From an uncultured Akkermansia sp. (GTDB lineage: Bacteria > Verrucomicrobiota > Verrucomicrobiia > Verrucomicrobiales > Akkermansiaceae), in the NCBI GenBank assembly GCA_900548895.1, contig URLZ01000005.1, positions 8,841 through 72,840 on the forward strand: a DNA stretch of 64,000 nt, in the 5' to 3' direction. The position numbers and the translations under genes were made by a program. Below the pieces are notes generated by a model. The model saw nothing but the letters and a program-made list of their open reading frames with translations, was not told the origin of the DNA and ran no database searches. Positions 62,672-64,000 of this stretch are shown one piece after another; the first letter of the stretch is position 1; each line of letters begins with the position of its first letter.

Positions 62672-63734
62672 GGCTGCCCTCGCTTGCTGCGCTCATGGGG
62701 TTGTCGCTCAGTCCGTCGAGAAGGGAGGGAAGGGGCTCGACTTCGTTGCCGGGCAGGGGGGCGCGCCGCTGGCGGATGAGCTCGCCCAGAGCGGGCTGGC
62801 TCTCGTAGGCCTTGCGGAACATCTCCATCTTCGCGTCGATGTTGTCGGCGTAGTGCACGGCCATGGCCTCGGGTGTCTTGGGGACGACGGGGGAGCCGAA
62901 GGCGAGCTCGCCGTGGTGCGAGGCGATGATGTGCAGCAGGTGGAGGCGCACCTGCTCGCTGGAGGGGCTGAGGTTCTCCCACTCGGCGCGGTGCTCGACG
63001 ATGAGGCTGCTCCAGAGGCGGTTGATGAGCTCGATGCCCAGCGTGATGTGGCCGAGCAGCTCGCCGCGCAGGTTGTAGGGCATGACGAGTTCGTGCTCGC
63101 TGTAACAGTTCTCCCAGAGCTTGCCGATGTCGTGGAAGAAGCAGCCGGCGAGCACGAGATCGCGGTTGAGCTCGGGGTAGGCGTCGCAGAGGGAGGCGCC
63201 GCAGCGCATGGCGCCGGCAACGTGCTCGACGAGGCCGCCGCGGTGTGCGTGGTGGTAGTTGCGTGCCGCAGCCGCCCGGCGGAAGCGCGCTTCAAAGCGC
63301 GTGGTGATCTGCTCGCAGAGACAGCGCAGGCGCGGGTCGCGCATGCCCGCGATGCGGTCGAGGATGCTCTGCCAGTCTCTCTCCTGCTTGTCGCGCAGCT
63401 CAACCCCGCCGGCCATCACGGCAGCGCTCTCCTCGGCGGTGGCCTCGCGCAGCTCGAGCTCCGCGGCCTCCAGCCCGTAGTTGCTGCGGCTCCAGTGAGC
63501 CGTGAGGGCGTAGCAGCAGCCCACCTGCGCAGCGGCACAGGCCGGGTGCCAGGCGGCGTTGTCCCACACCTTGAGGCTGAACTCGCCCGTCGCATCGGCA
63601 AAGCTGAGCTCCAGATAGGGCTTGCCGTTGCGCGTGGTCTTTTCCGTACGCTGTGAAAGCACGGCAAGCACAGTACCCAGCATGGGGTCTGTGCTTGCCG
63701 TGCGCGAAAGTTGCGTGATGCTGTCGAATGTCAT
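62664..63734 (-). CDS. YhaM-like OB-fold/HD-domain exoribonuclease
   Basis: A 356-residue protein. Residues about 20-95 form an OB-fold (GKPYLELSFADATGEFSLKVWDNAAW), and residues about 165-300 an HD domain with HRGGLVEHVAGAM, CFFHDIGKLWE and LLHIIASHHGELAFGSPVVPKTPEA. This combination matches YhaM, a 3'-5' exoribonuclease. It starts eight bases after an Ala/Pro repeat gene and overlaps the exporter by eight bases, so all three may share a transcript. Confidence 0.9.
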   Translation of the reverse strand: MTFDSITQLSRTASTDPMLGTVLAVLSQRTEKTTRNGKPYLELSFADATGEFSLKVWDNAAWHPACAAAQVGCCYALTAHWSRSNYGLEAAELELREATAEESAAVMAGGVELRDKQERDWQSILDRIAGMRDPRLRCLCEQITTRFEARFRRAAAARNYHHAHRGGLVEHVAGAMRCGASLCDAYPELNRDLVLAGCFFHDIGKLWENCYSEHELVMPYNLRGELLGHITLGIELINRLWSSLIVEHRAEWENLSPSSEQVRLHLLHIIASHHGELAFGSPVVPKTPEAMAVHYADNIDAKMEMFRKAYESQPALGELIRQRRAPLPGNEVEPLPSLLDGLSDNPMSAASEGSHE

Positions 63735-63742
63735 GAAGGGGA

Positions 63743-64000
63743 TCAGGCCACAGGCACCTCAGCAGCGGGAGCCGCGGGAGCGGCGGGCTCAGCCGGGGTC
63801 TCAGCAGCAGGAGCCGCAGGAGCAGCGGGCTCAGCCGGAGTCTCAGCAGCGGGCTCCGCAGGGGCAGCGGGCTCGGCCGGAGTCTCGGCTGCAGCGGGAG
63901 CGGCAGGAGCAGCCGGCGTTTCGGCAGCGGGAGCGGCAGGAGCAGCCGGCGTTTCGGCAGCGGGAGCGGCAGGAGCAGCCGGCGTTTCGGCAGCGGGAGC
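63743..64000 (-). CDS. C-terminal part of an Ala/Pro/Glu repeat protein (runs off the window)
   Basis: An open frame of 85 codons before the stop at 63743-63745 continues past the right edge. It consists of about eight units of roughly ten residues, consensus APAAETPAAP or APAAETPAEP, ending AAEVPVA. The outermost three units (about 63910-64000) are exact 30-base DNA repeats; the inner ones have diverged. Only a disordered tail is visible, so no function can be given. Its stop is eight bases before the YhaM-like gene. Confidence 0.75.
   Translation of the reverse strand, partial: APAAETPAAPAAPAAETPAAPAAPAAETPAAPAAPAAAETPAEPAAPAEPAAETPAEPAAPAAPAAETPAEPAAPAAPAAEVPVA

Overview
The window reads as chromosomal DNA from a GC-rich, Gram-negative member of the PVC group, most likely Verrucomicrobiota. 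This is inferred, not proven. The support is lipopolysaccharide machinery (kdsA, lptC-like, lptA-like, lptB), several lipobox-bearing lipoproteins, GatCAB-type amidotransferase genes, a type-B succinate dehydrogenase/fumarate reductase with one cytochrome subunit, and near-absence of Shine-Dalgarno sequences. I see no phage, insertion sequence, integron, CRISPR array or rRNA operon; it looks like ordinary core genome with a few accessory patches.

Layout. 0.2-3.3 kb (minus): gatA, gatC and two small membrane-anchored proteins. 3.7-6.0 kb: tRNA-Leu with an AAG anticodon, a Sel1-repeat lipoprotein and tRNA-Pro(GGG), whose promoter is interlocked with that of argC. 6.1-14.6 kb (plus): argC, an NtrC-type regulator, a GT-C-like membrane protein, xseB, dxs, a short recO and an MscS channel. 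15-23 kb (minus): tig and a four-gene Yej-like peptide importer. 23.3-30 kb: rpsO, then a divergent NfeD/flotillin pair, a low-complexity membrane protein, an AmgK-like kinase and a CHASE2-like sensor. 30.4-36.4 kb: pgi, an RNase D, nagA and a degenerate E2-like protein. 36.5-41.4 kb: kdsA-lptC-lptA-lptB. 41.8-44.9 kb: two LysM lipoproteins, an L,D-transpeptidase and a PH-like membrane protein. 45-50 kb: gdhA, an NlpC/P60-type lipoprotein, an HTH-like small protein with xseA, and a secreted tandem-repeat protein. 50.3-53.8 kb (minus): a CPA2 antiporter and an RlmI-type methyltransferase. 54-58 kb: a glycosyltransferase patch with visibly lower GC and a duplicated GT2 pair. 58.2-61.7 kb: sdhCAB. 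61.7-64 kb: a LysE-type exporter, a YhaM-type nuclease and the C-terminal tail of an Ala/Pro repeat protein.

How the genes work together. Much of the window serves the envelope: LPS synthesis and export, peptidoglycan remodelling, amino-sugar metabolism (NagA, AmgK-like kinase), surface glycan transferases, peptide import and osmotic channels. The rest is central metabolism (ArgC, Dxs, Pgi, GdhA, SdhCAB) and information processing (GatCA, S15, trigger factor, exonuclease VII, RecO, RNase D).

Expression signals are unusually readable. About twenty good sigma-70-type promoters can be placed by eye, and in about half of them the predicted transcript starts 0-10 bases before the start codon. Leaderless or nearly leaderless mRNAs therefore seem common. 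I found no convincing wholly new multi-gene system. The best leads are the tRNA-Leu(AAG), the interlocked tRNA-Pro/argC promoter, the degenerate E2-like protein, the Yej-like importer with a MORN-like insert, the secreted YDRHGNY repeat protein and the C13 tract ahead of the HTH/xseA pair.
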